This document shows positions 18,587 through 33,500 of a DNA stretch of 64,000 nt, in pieces; the first letter of the stretch is position 1, and every line of letters starts with the position of its first letter. The position numbers were made by a program, and so were the translations under genes. The stretch is taken from the NCBI GenBank assembly GCA_017933935.1, contig JADWQK010001561.1, forward strand, positions 248,001 through 312,000, written 5' to 3'. The notes under the pieces were generated by a model. The model had not been told where the DNA came from. It was given only the letters and a program-made list of their open reading frames with translations, and did not search any database. Origin of the DNA: Sesamia nonagrioides. Lineage: Eukaryota; Arthropoda; Insecta; Lepidoptera; Noctuidae.

Positions 18587-21500
18587 CTGTAAACATTTTA
18601 AATTATAGTAATTGCAAAACAATCTTTGGAAATAAGACGGTACAGTTTATAAACAAGGAATACTTACATTAATCGGTCGTTATTTTCAGCTACATGTTGT
18701 ATTAAATCCGATTCATCTGATACTAGTTCTTCAGCAAAAGATTGATAGATTTGGTACTTTAGTATTAAACCCATGAATTTTCTGTAACAAGAAATAAGCA
18801 TTAGGACAAAGTTTAAAGCAAATCTACTCGTAATTCATCAGTTACTGTTTTTGTTCAATTATATAGGTACATATTTTAGTCTTGCTAGTAACTTACCCAA
18901 TATAAGGTTTATTAAACATCATATAGGGGTCTCCGAGGAAATCACTGTCACCGGTCTCAATATTTGAGAAATTCTTTCGGAAGTCGCTCCAACTACTTGG
19001 TATTTTCGCATACGGTATAGTTCCCATTAAAACTTTTATCCTCCATTCGTCGGCTGCCAAATAAAAGTTAAGTCTGAAAGAAAAATACTTCGATAAAGTA
19101 CCAAGTACGTAGCGTAACACAAAGTTACATGCTAAGGTAATAAAAACTTACTTTGGTAAATCTCTCAGAGCCATGATCAGTTGTAAGACAAGACGATGAT
19201 AGTTCGGATTGTAGTTGAAAGTTTCGGATGAGAACAGCCCGGCTTTGCTCAGCGCATGTGGGTTGACGGAAAGTAACGACACGAAACCAGGGATAGCTTC
19301 ATACACAGCTGGAACAAATAACGCGATGAGTTGCGAAGTTCTCAAAGAAGTTACTTCAGAACTGGAACGGAGTCTTACCAGAGTAGCGGGCAGCCTCTCT
19401 TAGAATATAAGTGTTGTTGCTGTGTAAATTAATGGTCTGCTTGTAGACCATCTTCATGACCGCTTCGTGTGCTTCAATGTAGTTAGCTATACTGACATCT
19501 TTACAAGTAATTGCTCTAACTTTGTTTGGCTTACACCAGTCGACTAAGGTTGGCGGACAAGTACTATTGAACACCGATTCATTCCAAATAGCTGGGTCTG
19601 GGTCTCCTAAGTTTAGTGCTTTGATAAGTTTTCCTGCTTGTTTGAAAGCTTCTACCCCGCCCATGTTCTGTAAAATAGATTTATTACATACCTACACATT
19701 TCATCTTAGTTTACTGTGATAAACGATAAAAGCAATGAAACTGATTATATTTGTTAGATTTTTCCGCTATTATCATAAAGAGTCAAATTATTATAGTAAG
19801 TTACTAGAAGAAGAGCGGCTTTGAATTCTGTTTCTCTTTCTTTGAAAAATGTTTTCATTTCCAATAATATGTTATGGCGGCAATATTATAACAATACAAT
19901 AAACTCACCTTTAATTGAAGATTTGCGTGTACTTTCTGGTAAATTCCTGCATGTTTTGGCAGAAGACTTTCTATTAAGTTAGACCAATCATCTCCCGTTA
20001 GTGATCCTGGAAACAGAGTTTGCCATTAAAATATACAATTTACTTTTCTTTCTAAGCGGTGACTTGCGTTTTTAGAAAGACCTTTACAGGCAAGAGGTAG
20101 ACTTGCAGATAGGGGTTGGACCCTAAAGTACACTTAAAAACTATCATTTGATTTAATATCACAAGAGAGTGTAAGTTTGAAAGAGGCACATGGGGTTAAC
20201 AGTTTCTCAGAAATATTTTACTAGTCCTAAAATAAAACTTTAGAGAATGTAACACTTGAGAAAGGGTTGTATAGTTCTCAGGGGTACCGCAAGGCACAAT
20301 TTAAAGTTTTCAGAATGTGCCCTCTAGACGCATTAAAATCACAAAGAATGTTTTATTCAAAATTAGTTGAGATGAATTATTCTCATTTATTTGGCGACAA
20401 AAGCAGAGAATTTGATTTGCTTAATTTAGTCTTTTAAGATGGAAATTATGTCTGTGTTTCTCCTTATTCTTTTTTATTTATTATGGCCATAGTTAGTCGA
20501 TAAGTAACATACTCTCGTTCCTAGCTGAACAAAACAAGTGCAAATTCCTAGGCTTAAGTTACCGCCCGAGTATTGAAACTATTTACTCTGTTTACTGCCA
20601 ACTTTGTTGGTTTTAATTTTAACTTCGACGTAACCATTGCTGTTGTTTTATTTAAAGTAGCTATATTTTAAGATTACTATGTGTAAGTATTTTATTAAAC
20701 TTTCATTGAAACTCATCTAAATAAAATTATTCTATAAAACAAAATATATAATATTTTTGACGAGGTCAGAAAACAAAATACCGTAAATTTTTAATAACCT
20801 CAAAATATATTATTTCTCTAATGGAAACTTAAGTCTATGAGGTACTTACTGAGTAAATGTACCGGCAGGGGCTTGCCGACGGCGTCAGAACCCTTGAGCC
20901 TAAGTGCGATGTATTTATGTAGCTTCACGTAAAGAGGTTTCACATTTTCCCACAATTCTCGGGCCTTTAGTATGGCACCTTCGTATTCGCCTAGAGCATC
21001 CCAATATTCTTCTACGGAGTTGTAGTCTGTGAAAGAGAAATTTTGATATTATACTATATGTAAATTAATTAATGCACTTTCAGAAAATAGTTTGTTCTGA
21101 ATCGTTTACTTAAGTGGTTTATATCATTTTTAATAGAGGTTTTATCCCAAAAACAATTAAAACTACAGAAATTATTGTCATATTAACCCTGTTGTTTGTT
21201 GAGACTTTTAAAATCGCAGTTTTACTTTTATTCGTACAAATTTAATCATTCATCATCATCAACCTATTTGTCGTCCCACTGCTGGGCACAGGTCTCCTCT
21301 CTTAAGAGAAGGATTGAGCGTAATCACCACGGTTGCTCAATGCGGGTTGCCGATTTAAAAATATATTTATTTTAGATTTAATTTAATCATTCAATACAAA
21401 ATAAAGAAAAAAACCTGATTCCAAGAAAATCCGTGTATGTATTATGATTATAACATAATATTCTATTTGGGGTGTTCGAGGGTGAGCGTTAATTACATTA

Positions 21501-24500
21501 CAGGTTGTATGTTGTAATCATATTTGTTGAAAGCATTCAATTTTATTATATATAAGAGTGTGCGTGAAGTTTCTTGTCCATTCTTCTCTATAGAAACCTC
21601 TATAGGTACTATGTTTTGCAATTAATAACTATCTTCATCTATTATAATTGACTGATCGATCCCTTTTTTGTTTTGGGTGATAAATCATTAAATGTCTTCA
21701 ACCGCTCCGGGAGTGGGAGAAGTTATGACAGACATTTACTGAGTAAAAACTACCCGTGATACATCAACCTCAATTCAAACTTTGACTTTACCTATCTAAC
21801 TATAACTTTCAAAACTCAAATTTAAAGCATTTATTTCGAATAAGTAAATGAAATACAAGCACTTTCGAATTGTCAAGGGAACGAACAACTCAAAAGTCTG
21901 TATTCAAAAAACACAAAAAATAACAAATCTCTTCCCGAATACCTGCGATTGGAATGTATGTAGACAGAGCCAGTGAGAGAAAATGAGACAGAATAAAAAT
22001 ACAATTTATTTAGTAAAACTAAACGAATATTATATTGATGCCCCCGCTCGCAGAATGGATTAAAAACATCAAATGAAGTGATAAATTGCGCCGTCAGTAA
22101 TTGCTCTATGGCGACACACATTGCTTTAGGTTATGCATTGTATGTTTTTATCCATACTAATATTATAAATGCGAAAGTAGCTCTGTCTGTCTGTCTGTCT
22201 GTCTGTTACGCTATCCCGCCTAAACCTCTCAACCGATTTTGATGAAATTTGGCACAGACAATCAAATCCAACAAAATTCCCTGAGAAAAAAACATAGGCT
22301 ACCTGTTATCCCGGAAAAATTTGATATTCCCGAGGGAAATCTAAAAAGCGCGATATAACCGAACACCACGCGGGCGAAGACGCGGGCGGAAAGCACACAG
22401 TCTTTAGACCCTGAGAAAGGACATAGGCTACCTTTTATCCCGGAAAAATTTGATGTTCCCGAGGGAAATCTAAAAAGCGCGATATAACCGAAATTTACGC
22501 GGGCGAAGCCGCGGGCGGAAAGCTAGTATTTTAATAAACATTTTCAGAAGACCAACTCAACGGTTTTAATAAGTAATTAGCACATACATTAATCCTCTTC
22601 CCAACTTTGTCTTTAACATCTGCATTAAACTAAGCTCCCAAACAAAATGCCATTCTCTCGCAGCTTCATGGCTGACGCAAATTTCGAATTTTGCCGCGTT
22701 ATGTACATATTGACAAACTCTAAATGGGTTTCAACGAAAACTCCCAGGGGCAGGCACCAACATAAATGTTGGTTTAATATTAATTACAAAATTAAGATTT
22801 GTAACAGAAATCCGCTTTTGTAAATACGCTTACGTACTAATTAGAAACAAAATTTCCTTTATAAAATTGAATTAGATTGGTCCAGATAAAATGTCTTGTT
22901 TTACGAGATAATTACTCGCCCGGTGAAGACAAAACGTAAAGGTTTAGGTTTAAATACTTCATTCTTAAAAAGGACAAAAGAGCCGCTTACGTGTGAATAT
23001 GAGATAACATAATTATTTTATTAAACTAATTCTAGGTTACGATCACTGGTGATTGTACAGACGACAGCACATCGAGCTACTACAATCTGTCAGATTTCCT
23101 TATTAGATTTGCAACTTCATCTCTAAAGCTTTAAGGCTCAAGGTTGATTGGGAATATCTGACAGTTTGACGTAGCCTGGTAGCTTTTATATTGACAAAGT
23201 CTTAGAAATGTTTTGTTATTATAGTTTGATTTTATACTGAAGTAGAAAATTATGGTTAAGGAATCTCTGTCCATTTGTTGTTAGCCTGGTAGAGATTGCA
23301 TTAGCGATAAGGCCGCCCATTGTAATATTTGTTTCGTTAAATGTACTTTTAATCAAATTATGTTTTTGGTACACTATAAAGTATATATAAATAAATAAAT
23401 TATTATAAAAATGACATTAGTGGTACATTGAAATATTATAAAAGTATACTATGTCTATAAACATATACATACATACTAGTACGAGTCGCCTACAGAACAA
23501 ATAATATTATATAAAACTGACGATTTCCCGTGACGGGCGGGAAATTCGTGGAATTGACTAATAAAAGTAAACCGGGAAATAAAATAAATTCATATCTATT
23601 TCAATTATTCCTCTCAAAATTATGTTTTTTTTTTATTTTTGGATGGGAAGTCATTAAATGACTTCTCTCGCTCTGGGCAAAGCGGAAGGTCGTGTCAGAC
23701 TTTTACTGAATAAAACTCACTCGTGTTCCTTCATTTTGCTGTGCCAAGGGCCACGAATATCTCTTTCAAAGAATCCGCGAAAAAAGTTATTTATAACTGA
23801 ATCATAAGATTCAGTTATAAATATTTCCAGTTGGCCCATTCATCATAATAAATATACATACTTCAAAGTTTATAATCTAAGTGAAATTGCCTTGGAATAA
23901 GATTTAAAACTTTTTGAAATCCTGCCCTATCGTATTTCATCATGTATGATGCATGGATGTTTCGTACTCTTTCACGCAAAATCGACTGCTTGGATTTAGA
24001 TGAAATATGGCACACCGGTTAAAAACAAAAAAAGAATACCATCTCATCATGAACACGAAGCATGATGTGAGTTGTTTCCAACTTATGCTAGGCTTGGCAT
24101 ATTGGCGGCTCACTCTAAATTCAATTCAATTAACTTTCCATGATGAGATTTTTCCAGTCGTGGTGGCCTAGTGGTTAAAACAACAGTTTCTCAAGTATGT
24201 AACTTTTCTAAGCTATATGTACTTTCTAAGTATATCTTGGACACCTATGAATGATTACAAGGTGAAGGAAAACATCTTGAGGAAACCTGGACTTGAAGTC
24301 TGACATTGCCAACCCGCATTGAGTAAGCATAGTGATTACGCTCAATCCTTCTCTGTATGAGAGGAGACCTATGCCCAGCAATGAGACGGTAAAAAGGTTG
24401 ATGATGAAGGCAATGATGATGAATGACAAAAGTTACTCGTGCAAGTAATAGTAATACATTGAGTAGTACATTGAGGGTCAAAATCCACTTTTGACCCTCA

Positions 24501-27500
24501 ATGTACATAATACTATTACTTGTACTCCGTACAATCGCTACTTCAAAAGTGGAGTACCACTTTTGACACTTAGTGTTAATGCAATAAAGTTCAAAAGTAG
24601 TAATGCACTTTCGACCCTTACCCTTTGTATAGTTTGTAACCAAAAATAACACATAATCAAATCAAATCAAAATTGTTTATTTCAAATTATATATGTAAAG
24701 TACCATCACTTGGTACTTTACATACACTGCTCTACCCAAGCCGGGCAGACCTCCACCGTATCCTCAAGGCGATCCTTACAGTGGTGACATCCTGGCGTTT
24801 CCTCCCGCCTTATACAGAACAGAAACCTCCCGAAACAGCAGTGTCCGGTGAGGACCTGCGTCAGCCGGAAGGTAAGGGCGCCATGGTGCCTCTCTAGCCA
24901 TTCCTCAAAGAGAGGAATTACCGCCGCTATTGTGGTATGCTCAATACCGGTTACTTCACGATATTTTCCCTCACCGTTTTGAGAGCAGTGGTGATGAAAT
25001 AATTAACACAAAGTAAAGCGCCTGATGGGGTTCGAACTGGCGATCTACAACATATAAGTCGCAGCCGATACCACAAGGCCACCACTGCTCTCTAAATAAC
25101 ACATAAGATATTCCCCCGGAATTCAAACTAACGCGAGTGAAACCTCGAGGCGTAGCTGGTATTATATAAAACTAGCTTTCCGCCCGCGTGGAGTTCGGCT
25201 AGATCGCGCTATTTAGATTTCCTCGGGAATATCATTTTTTTCCGGGATAAAAGGTAGCCTATGTTCTTTCTCATGGTCTAAAGATTGTCTGTGCCAAATT
25301 TCATCAAAATCGGTTGAGAGGTTTAAGCGGGAAAGCGTAACAGACAGACAGACAAACAGACAGAGTTACTTTCGCATTTATAATATTAGTATGGATTAAC
25401 GATATTTCTACAGTAAAAGGCACAAAACGGCTATCTAACTGCTTATCGTTTTCTTATTCCGCTTTCATGAAATCACGAACATACTTTGTAGCATAACAAA
25501 ATTATTACAACTTAATCAGCCTCTTCTGTTCCTAGAGGCCACAGGTTTTATTGAGACGGGCTGGGCCATAACACCTTCACATGGCCTGGTGCATGTAGAT
25601 AGATGATCCATGTCGTAGAATACTTTCATTCTAGAACATGCTAGTTTCACACGATGTATTCGTTCCCCGTTTTGTCAGAAATGGTGACGAAATAATTTGC
25701 CCAGAGCTCCGACTTATAAGTTGTAGTTCGTAGATTCCAGCCAGACAGACGCTTTATGCATAAGCAATTTCATCACCATTAATGTCAAAACGGTGAATGT
25801 ATTTTTTTTCAACGGCATAAGTTTGACCGAGATCCCACCTGATGGTAAGCAGTGATACAATCGTTGATGGTGAAGCGCAATATATTATTAAGAGCCTATT
25901 TATTCTATCCTTGAAGACACTTAAATTGAAATCGGACTGGAAGATCATCATCATCATCATCATCATCAGCCTCTACTCGTCCACTGCTGGATATAGGCCT
26001 TTTCCATGGCACGCCAACAAGCTCGATTCTGAGTAGTTCTCCGCCAGTCACTACCAGTCACCTTTTTGATGTCGTCGTTCCATCTCGCCCAAGGGCGTCC
26101 TACGCTACGTTTGCCGAGACGTGGTCTCCACTCGAGGACTCGCTTACCCCAACAGTTGTCGGCCCTGCGGCATATGTGACCAGCCCATTGCCACTTCAGC
26201 TTGCTAATCCTCTCAGCTATGTCGGTAACTATGGTCCTCTGTCGGATCACCTCATTTCTGATGCGGTTCTTCAGAGAGACACGAATGAAGAACGCCGGGA
26301 AGATGGCCACAGGCAAATTATTCCAATACTTCGATGTACGCCGAATAAAAGACGAGGCGAACGAAACGCTTCGTCGAGATCGTAGTGGTGTCAATAACGT
26401 AAGGGTGAATGGTGGACTTGCCGTAGAACGGGTCGTCCGATGATGGTACGGTGCCATCCTGGGGACCTATTCCTACCAATCTTTAAACAAAAAAGGCGAA
26501 GACATGGCACATTTACCAAGTGCTTTGGGCCCGCTTAGTTATTTTTGCCCACTTTCTGTAACAGAGAGGCAGCCGTGTCTTATCCGCACTGATTACAAAC
26601 ACAAAATACCTACGCTCAATGGCGCCGATTCTGTTGTTCACAAACTAAACTAAAAAAGTTATGTGCATCTCCTTCTTTCCATTTCGTTAAGGAAAGGATA
26701 GAAGATAACATTTTAATTTAATGCTATCAAATTAAGATACTCCATAGACAGTTTAGACGCGATTATAAACATGGCGACTAAAAATACGCCAGTTTATGTC
26801 AGGAGTGCACTAATTTGACAGGTCTCAACTGACATTTTATCTTCTGTCCTTTTCTTAATGAAATAGAAAGAAAAAGATGCACATAACTTAAAATTACTTT
26901 AGTTTGTGAACAACAGAATCGGCGCCAATATCATGGAGTTGTGCACACCAGCCTATATTACCTACCTATACATACAGGGTGTATCTGACATCGTAACGCA
27001 AACTTCGCGAAAAGGCTACACCGCATGCCACTAATAAAATTATGATAGTCATTTATGTCGTTAATGAAGGGTTACAGAATTCACACTGTTTAAAAAAATG
27101 TGTCGGCTCGGCCTTTGAACGTTGCAAGCGTGCCGCCGTGCGGGTTTGTAGGTATGACGTTGATCCCTGATGTGAACTCTATTAAATCAGCTGATAAGAT
27201 AGTTTTTCTAGTTTTGTTTTCATTGAGCTTTTTTATGTAATTAGTGAATTAATTAATTTTTACTTTAAAATCCTATTGGTTTATAAAAGTATAGCAATAA
27301 TGAACGGTCTAAAGTGAAAAAAATTGGTTGCCTGTAAAGTCGGTATACGGGCGAAAGTATTACGTGACAACGACTTTGAGTGGTAAAATAATTTTAATGT
27401 GAATATTCATTCGTATAGTAGGAAGAAGGATGAAATAATAGTAACAATTTAAAACATTTATTTATACAAAGAATTATATTTAAAACATTAATTTATACAA

Positions 27501-30500
27501 AGAATCTCGCACTGAATTTCATATTAACAAAATTTTATTTTTACCTTTACACATACATACGTATTTATATACAAACTAGCTGACCCGGCGAACTTCGTTC
27601 CGCCTTAAAGGCAATATCATATGACTACTTTTTAAATTAGGATAATTTTAAATAAATGAATATTATTATTCAATGATTCTTTATTTGGGAGCTCAATCCT
27701 GGCGATTCTCCGGAAATCTTTAATGTGCTACAATACTTGCAAACAACATCCATTGGCCCAATGCGTACGCCATTGCGCTATATTATATGCGTATTGAAAC
27801 GCTGCCCGATTCAAATCAGTATTTGATGAATTTCTTCTTTTGTTTCGTAAATTATCTAGCGCTTGATCTCTGAGGTTTGCTCGACGATTTCGCATTGCCA
27901 ACCGAGCCATTTCACGGGCTGCCTTCCTTTGCTCTGGTGAGTGAGAAGCACGAAGTCGAGCCATACTAAGGCTGCGCCTTCAAGTGCAATTTCTTGCTCT
28001 TCTTCAGTTTTTTTTTTTTGTTGTGGATGGGAAATCATCAAGTGACCTCTCCCGCTCTGGGCGGAGCGGAAGGGCGTGTCAGACTTTTATTGACTAAAAC
28101 CCACCCGTGTTCCTTCACTTGCCTGTGCAACGGCCAGTGCCATGGTTTCTTTTTTAATCAACCCGTAACCCTGTGGACCTGTCCTCGTGGACACCGTCAA
28201 GGTGTGCTGACATCTCTTTGAGGCACGTGTGAAACACAATGGGCCTTCAAAGGAGGCAAGCTGCCTATCCCTCGCCGCCCGCAAGCCCGCGCCTACGGCG
28301 ATTGGGAGTACGATGTTGCCTCCCGACCAGGGCGCTTCCTGCGGCGGTTTGAGCCGTGAGTGTAGTGGGATTTCCGTTCCCTCACCCGCTCCGCCTCCTC
28401 CTTTGCCAGCATCACTGCTTCACAGAAGGAGGTGAAAGCTTGCCATGCACTCTTGCTCCGAACTATGGCCCGGACCAGGGTCGGACGCGAGAGATCGCTG
28501 CCGATCGCCGCCACGAGAACACGGCTGTGCTCTATCCAAGCCGGGCAGACCTCCACCTTATGCTCCACCGTGTCCTCAGGGCGATGCACACAGTGGTCAC
28601 CCTGGCGTTTCCTCCCGCCTTATACGGAACAGGAACCTCCCGAAACAGCCGTGTCCGGTGAGGACCTACGTCAGTCGGAAGGTGAGGACGCCGTGGCGCC
28701 TCTTTAGCTACTCCTCAAAGAGAGAACTTACCGCCGCTATTGCGGCGTGCTCAGTGCTGGATTGCGACAATCACACTTTCCATGTCGCCATGAGACCCCG
28801 CCGGCGGAGCTCTGTCCGCTGTACTGCGATTTTTTGCTCTCATCACTCCCACATGTGGGCGAGGGATAGTGTTTCTCCACAATTTAATGGATGTTATTAT
28901 ACATATAAACGTTTCTTTTTAATTACTATATCTATTAAAAGAAACCTCATCAAAATCTGTTTCGCAGTTTTAAAGATTTAATCATGCAAAGGAACATAGG
29001 GAAAGAGAAAGTAACTTTGTTTTATAGTATGTAGTGAAGTGGTAAATGGCACAGCAATACAATATTAGAAATTTTGAAGTTGAAGTTTGCTTTGGGGCTT
29101 TTATTAAAAAAATTAAACCGGCAGAGAGCATTTATATTCCTTGCTTTAAATAAATGCATCAACATTCAACCGGTAAGACTTTTTTTTAATATGCTGAGTA
29201 GTGTAGGAGTGTGTTTGTACCATTTTTAACAAATGAGCCGCTAACTTATATTTTGACTGAGTTGTTTTGTTATTCCATGTCAGTTGCGTTTTGTTAAACC
29301 ATGTCATAAGTCACGTCACACGGGAACGACAGGAACCGCGGGAACGGGATAAAAAGTATCCTATGTGATATGTCCTTCTCCCAGTTCTTATCTACCTCCC
29401 TACCAATTTTGAGCCATACTGGTTAAGCGGTTCTTGAGTTATAAATATAGTAACTAACAGGACTTTCATTTATATACATAGATTTCATTCAAATCGGACC
29501 AGCCTAGGAGGAATTCAGTGACGTACACACGTACAGCAGATTTAGGATGGAAAGAAGAAACCTATGGAAAGCATTGTCATCTACATTTGTAACAAAGATA
29601 TCATACCTCTCTCTACCCCTAGAGCTCTTGTTTCTGTCTCTTTAAGTAAAATAAAAAATCTTAAATAATTATTTATTTCTATTTATTTTTTCTCTTTTAG
29701 TTCATAAGTACAAATTTAGTTAAATAAAAAAAAAAATATCTTTTTTATTTTTTCGCCTTTTAGTTCTTATGTACAATTATATTTTTAAGTAACTAAAAAA
29801 ATTAAAAAAAAACTATAAACTTGTCTAAAAACAAAAAAAAAACTTGTGATTGACCGGGTTTGAACCGAGGAACACCAGCCATCGCGAGTAGACCATACCA
29901 ATATCGACTACGCTACAGCCGCTATGTCAAGCCGCGCGAAATTAGCGCCCATATTATGCGTGAAATATTGCGAAAGAGAAAACTCGAAAATTTGCGCTTC
30001 CCCAGACATAAGACTGAGCTAGATCGATTTTTCGTCCCCGAAAACCACCACATATTAATTTTCAGCGAAATCGTTAGGGCCGTTTCCGAGATCACATGCT
30101 TCTTCAAGCGATTAGCGCCATCTGCCGGGTTGACTTGTGAATCTAAACGATCCAGGTCGCCACTCAAACGCATACAGAAAAATTCATTAAAATCGGTCAA
30201 GCCGTTTAGGAGGAGTTCAATGACATACACACGTACAGCAGAATTATATATATAAAGATATACATACAATAACTTGCAATACATTTGCCTATCTCTCTCA
30301 CTCGCTCTTAGGCGGGCTAGCTGTGCTCGAGTGGAAGGGACGCGTGCCTTTCACTTTTTATTTATGTCTGTCTCTCTCGCTCTTAGGCGGGCTAACCATG
30401 CCCGAGTGGAAGGGACGCGTGCCTCTCACTCGCTCTCATTGTGAGCGCATAGGGAACGTGAGCGGGGCGCGTAACGCAGTTTCTTGAAGTGTCTCCCGGC

Positions 30501-33500
30501 AAACCAATTTATAAGACGTTGTCACGTCAAAAATACACATATTTTTTTTAAATCATGAACAAGTCGACGAAAAATTCCACCATTGGGGGGTTCAGAATCA
30601 TGTACTGGATCCATGGTACTCGTTTGTGCGTCGATGTCAGATACACCCTTTATATACATAATAAGCGTGGTTGTTTTCAATGCTTTTCCCTTGAAGTACT
30701 TGCCTTCAATTATAGGTTCGACTAGCGTCTGGCTTTTGATTGTTACTAACAAATAATGCCCTTAAAAATTTCAAATTAATATATTGTATTTCCAACAAAA
30801 TATTTGACTCTTATCACAACAAATAATTTTGGTAATGGTGAAATATTTTCTCTAATATACATAAAACATAAATACTAATACCATCATATTAAATTAATGT
30901 ATTAAGATAACATTATTGTTCTATTTAATAATGAATTACTATTAGCATTATCTAATTTATTAATTAATTAATCATCATGTTTGCCCGTAATGTTATATAT
31001 TATCAATTATGCGCCATTACCATTACTGTTATGTATAAATAAATCACTAAATGCTAATTAGATGTTGCCCATATATTTGTTCTGGTTTATTATAAGATAG
31101 GTATACGAGATTTTTGTGAGAATATGTCTCAGAATGCTGATCTTATAATATTTTTACTAGTGGCCGAAAAAATAAGGGTGGTGTTGTAGGTATATATGAT
31201 TGTAGGTACAGACGACAGCACAACAAGCTACTACAATCTGTCAGATTTCTTTATTAGATTTTCAACATTATCTCTGTAGCATTAAGGCTGTAGGTTGGTT
31301 GGGAATATTGGTGCGAGGTGTCATTTGATTCATCTTTATTGTGACACTAGGTTATTGTGACACTAGGTATAGTTTCTAGAACATTATAAATGCCAGTTTT
31401 TTAGTGTCATTAAGAAATACCCTGTAGATAATCTTGTCGACACGAGTATGCGCTGCGCAAGTAGGCGCGTGTTCAATCGAATATAAGCAGTAGTCTGGTC
31501 GTGCCTCGGAAAGCACGTTAAGTCGTTGGTCCCGGTTGCCATACGAACATCTAGTGGCAGTCGTTACGGGTTTTTGAAGCCCTCAAAAGTCCAACAATTA
31601 GTCTAACTGCAGTGCTTTGATATCTCCTTGGGGTTGTGGAGTCAGGCGGCAGTCGCTTCAAGGAAAAAATCGAAGTGTAGCCAAAATCAGCAATTAGATT
31701 GTTAAAGCGGACCCCAGGTTTCAAAGCTGAAACAGCTTCGATGCGACTGGGATTAACGCTGAGATGATGATGATGATGATGGCTTGTTGACACGTGTATA
31801 CGAGTATGCAAGATAAAATCACAAGAAAACTTAAAAAACAAAATTAATCGCTTTACGTTACATTTTTACTTAGCAGTTAGGTATATTTTTGCAGTCGGAT
31901 TTTTTATGTTCTTAATAATTAAGTATATCTTGTTGATAGTGACCAAGGTCGATTAAGCAAAAATTATAGTCGAGATGTTTGAAAAAAAAAATCAAATTTT
32001 AATACCTAGTCACCATGCTATGCACGCTGGCCTTTTGAGTAAGCTTCCAGCGTACGGCATTTCCACTGGCCTGACTGGCTGGGTAAAAGACTTCCTGACT
32101 GTACGGTCCCTCTGAGTTGTTGTCGACGGATGCTCATCGGAGCCCATGTCGACCAATGCCGGTGTTCCTCAGGGGTCTGTTCTCTCTGCAACTCTGTTCC
32201 TGCTGCATATTAACGATCTGCTAATGCCCGGCATCTATGGGTATGCAGATGACAGCACAGTTGTGGAGAGATACCTGCCGGAAGCTCGGGCTAGTAAGGA
32301 ATCAAACCGGTCCGAAAGAGAGGCTATGGTATAGCGTACGAGTGCTGCACTACAGGCAGTCTCCGAATGGGGCAAAGCCAATCTTGTAGCATTTAATGCC
32401 GCCAAAATACAGGCGTGTCTTTTCACCACCAAAAGGAGCCCGTTCGCCTTGGCTCCTACTTTTCAGAATGTATCCTTGGAGTGCACCGACCGCCTTCAGC
32501 TTTTGGGAGTTGAGATTTCCTCGAACCTAAACTTTGGGCGGTTCATTGAGTCTAAGGCCAAGGTGGCTGCCAGAAAACTTGGCGTCATCGCAAAGGTCCG
32601 GCGGTACTTCACACCGGGGCAGCTTCTGATGTTGTACAAAGCACAGGTCCGTTCGTGTGTGGAGTACTGCAGCCACATTTGGGCTGGTGCTGCGAAATGT
32701 CACCTGGCTACTTTGGATTCAGTGGAGAGGCGTGCGAAGACGCTATTTGTTGACCCTGATTTAACTCGAGACGGTCTCCAAAGCCTAGAGCACAGGCGTA
32801 GAGTAGCCAGCCTTTCGGTGTTCTATAGGATGCATTTTGGGGAGTGTGCGAGGGAATAGCATGATTTAATTCCCCCATCTCCGTTCCACCATCGGACAAC
32901 CCGTCGTACGGCGAGTTTCCACCCTTACGTTGTTAACACTGCTACGGTCCGGACGAAGCGTTTTGCCTCTTCCTTTATACCGCGTACATCAAGGGACTGG
33001 AACAACTTGCCGGCGGCAGTGTTTCCGTCGGACTACAATTTGAGTGTCTTCAGGGCTAGAGTGAATAGGCTCTTAATAAACTAGCGCGATTTACCATCAA
33101 CGATCGCATCTCTGCTTACCATCAGGCGGGATTGCGGTCAAGCACTGGTTTATAATATATTAAAAAAAAAAACATAGATTCAGTTCAATGATTCTAAACT
33201 CACTATGCGTTGAAAATTGGATCGTTTATTACAAAAAAAAAAGAATAAAATTTAAAAACGAATGCAGCATAAACTAGTCCGAGAGCTGGCAAGAATTTTT
33301 GGGTAGGTATTTGAGGCAAGCTGAAAACTTATCCTGTACCTCTCCTGTTATATCCCAACACGAAACTGCAGACCTGGCTGGTGAGTAGCGGGGCTAAATC
33401 AATGCCCAAATTTTTTAATTTTTTTTTTTGTTTTATCGAGAAATATACTTGAGGCAATTTGCAATTTTTATATGTTGTAGTTTAATATTTACAGAATATA

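Larger units (their letters stand above)
27576..29482 (-). mobile_element. Decayed Helitron region with nested insertions
   Basis: The low end is a minus-strand Helitron 3' terminus (GGCGGAACGAAGTTCGCCGG GTCAGCTAG next to a T). The high end reads TCTATGTATATAAATGAAAG on the minus strand, a Helitron-type 5' start. Inside are a Helitron-protein-like fragment (27728-27964), an R1-clade LINE fragment (28007-28870) and a second Helitron-type 5' end (TCACTACATACTATAAAACA ending at 29037). The two outer ends may or may not come from the same original copy. Confidence 0.5.

Noticed and set aside
25966..26457. A 163-codon open frame that looks like one protein
   Set aside because: It fuses CR1/Jockey-type and RTE-type residues across an insertion junction marked by a 7-bp target duplication.
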